Position numbers and translations under genes: made by a program. The notes beneath the pieces were generated by a model, which had not been told where the DNA came from, made no database searches, and saw only the letters and a program-made list of their open reading frames with translations. Below are positions 63,999-64,000 of a stretch of 64,000 nucleotides of DNA, piece by piece; position 1 is the stretch's first letter, and every line of letters starts with the position of its first letter. Source of the stretch: CAZCAC01 sp964496575 (GTDB taxonomy: Bacteria; Planctomycetota; UBA1135; GCA-002686595); NCBI GenBank assembly GCA_964496575.1, contig CAZCAC010000009.1:1-64000 (forward strand), written 5' to 3'.

Positions 63999-64000
63999 CA

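Overview
The window is very GC-rich, with long antisense ORFs everywhere and mostly ATG, GTG and TTG starts. It reads as a chromosomal segment from an uncultured or little-studied Gram-negative bacterium. The gene content points to the Planctomycetota or a neighbouring lineage: secreted sulfatase-like enzymes, many ECF sigma factors, a Ser/Thr kinase with TPRs, and secreted proteins ending in a Cys-rich module with a WYRDP motif. This is inference from content; there is no rRNA, tRNA or marker gene to settle it. I see no CRISPR array, insertion sequence or prophage.

Layout. 1-5.7 kb: tail of an unknown gene, then a minus-strand operon of a YfiR-like periplasmic protein, a CHASE8-HAMP hybrid histidine kinase (frameshifted) and a TonB-dependent receptor. 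5.9-8.6 kb: an ECF sigma factor fused through one membrane helix to a large carboxypeptidase-regulatory-like exodomain, plus a tiny membrane ORF. 8.7-14 kb: HDOD protein (frameshifted), EamA transporter, ureohydrolase, unknown protein, soluble CZB chemoreceptor. 14-21 kb: a collapsed copy of the sigma/exodomain fusion, an ECF sigma factor convergent with a TPR Ser/Thr kinase, and an HD-GYP-like protein. 21-28 kb: sulfatase-like lipoprotein, propeller-phosphoesterase lipoprotein, secreted module protein. 28-31.6 kb: two hybrid kinases, the first degenerate. 31.6-43 kb: long hairpin, arylsulfatase, methyltransferase, beta-sandwich lipoprotein, APH-aminotransferase fusion, two paralogous membrane proteins, third sigma/exodomain fusion, AAC(6')-like acetyltransferase. 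43-53 kb: membrane protein, WD40-like secreted protein, internally deleted AbgT transporter, integrin-like repeat protein, alpha/beta hydrolase with TPRs, YbaK, lipocalin-like protein. 53.5-64 kb: MBOAT plus two AlgJ/AlgX-like SGNH proteins (polysaccharide O-acetylation), truncated thioredoxin-like gene, GH172-like enzyme, GT39-like transferase, Ada-like protein cut by the right edge.

Functionally the window is dominated by envelope sensing and by enzymes acting on sulfated, phosphorylated or acetylated polymers outside the cytoplasm. The two most interesting themes are one-polypeptide transmembrane sigma factors (three copies plus a stand-alone exodomain lipoprotein) and an envelope-spanning YfiR/CHASE8 signalling operon in which a TonB receptor takes the outer-membrane place and a hybrid kinase the output place. 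Several genes carry single-base frameshifts or in-frame internal deletions. These need read-level checking before being taken as biology.
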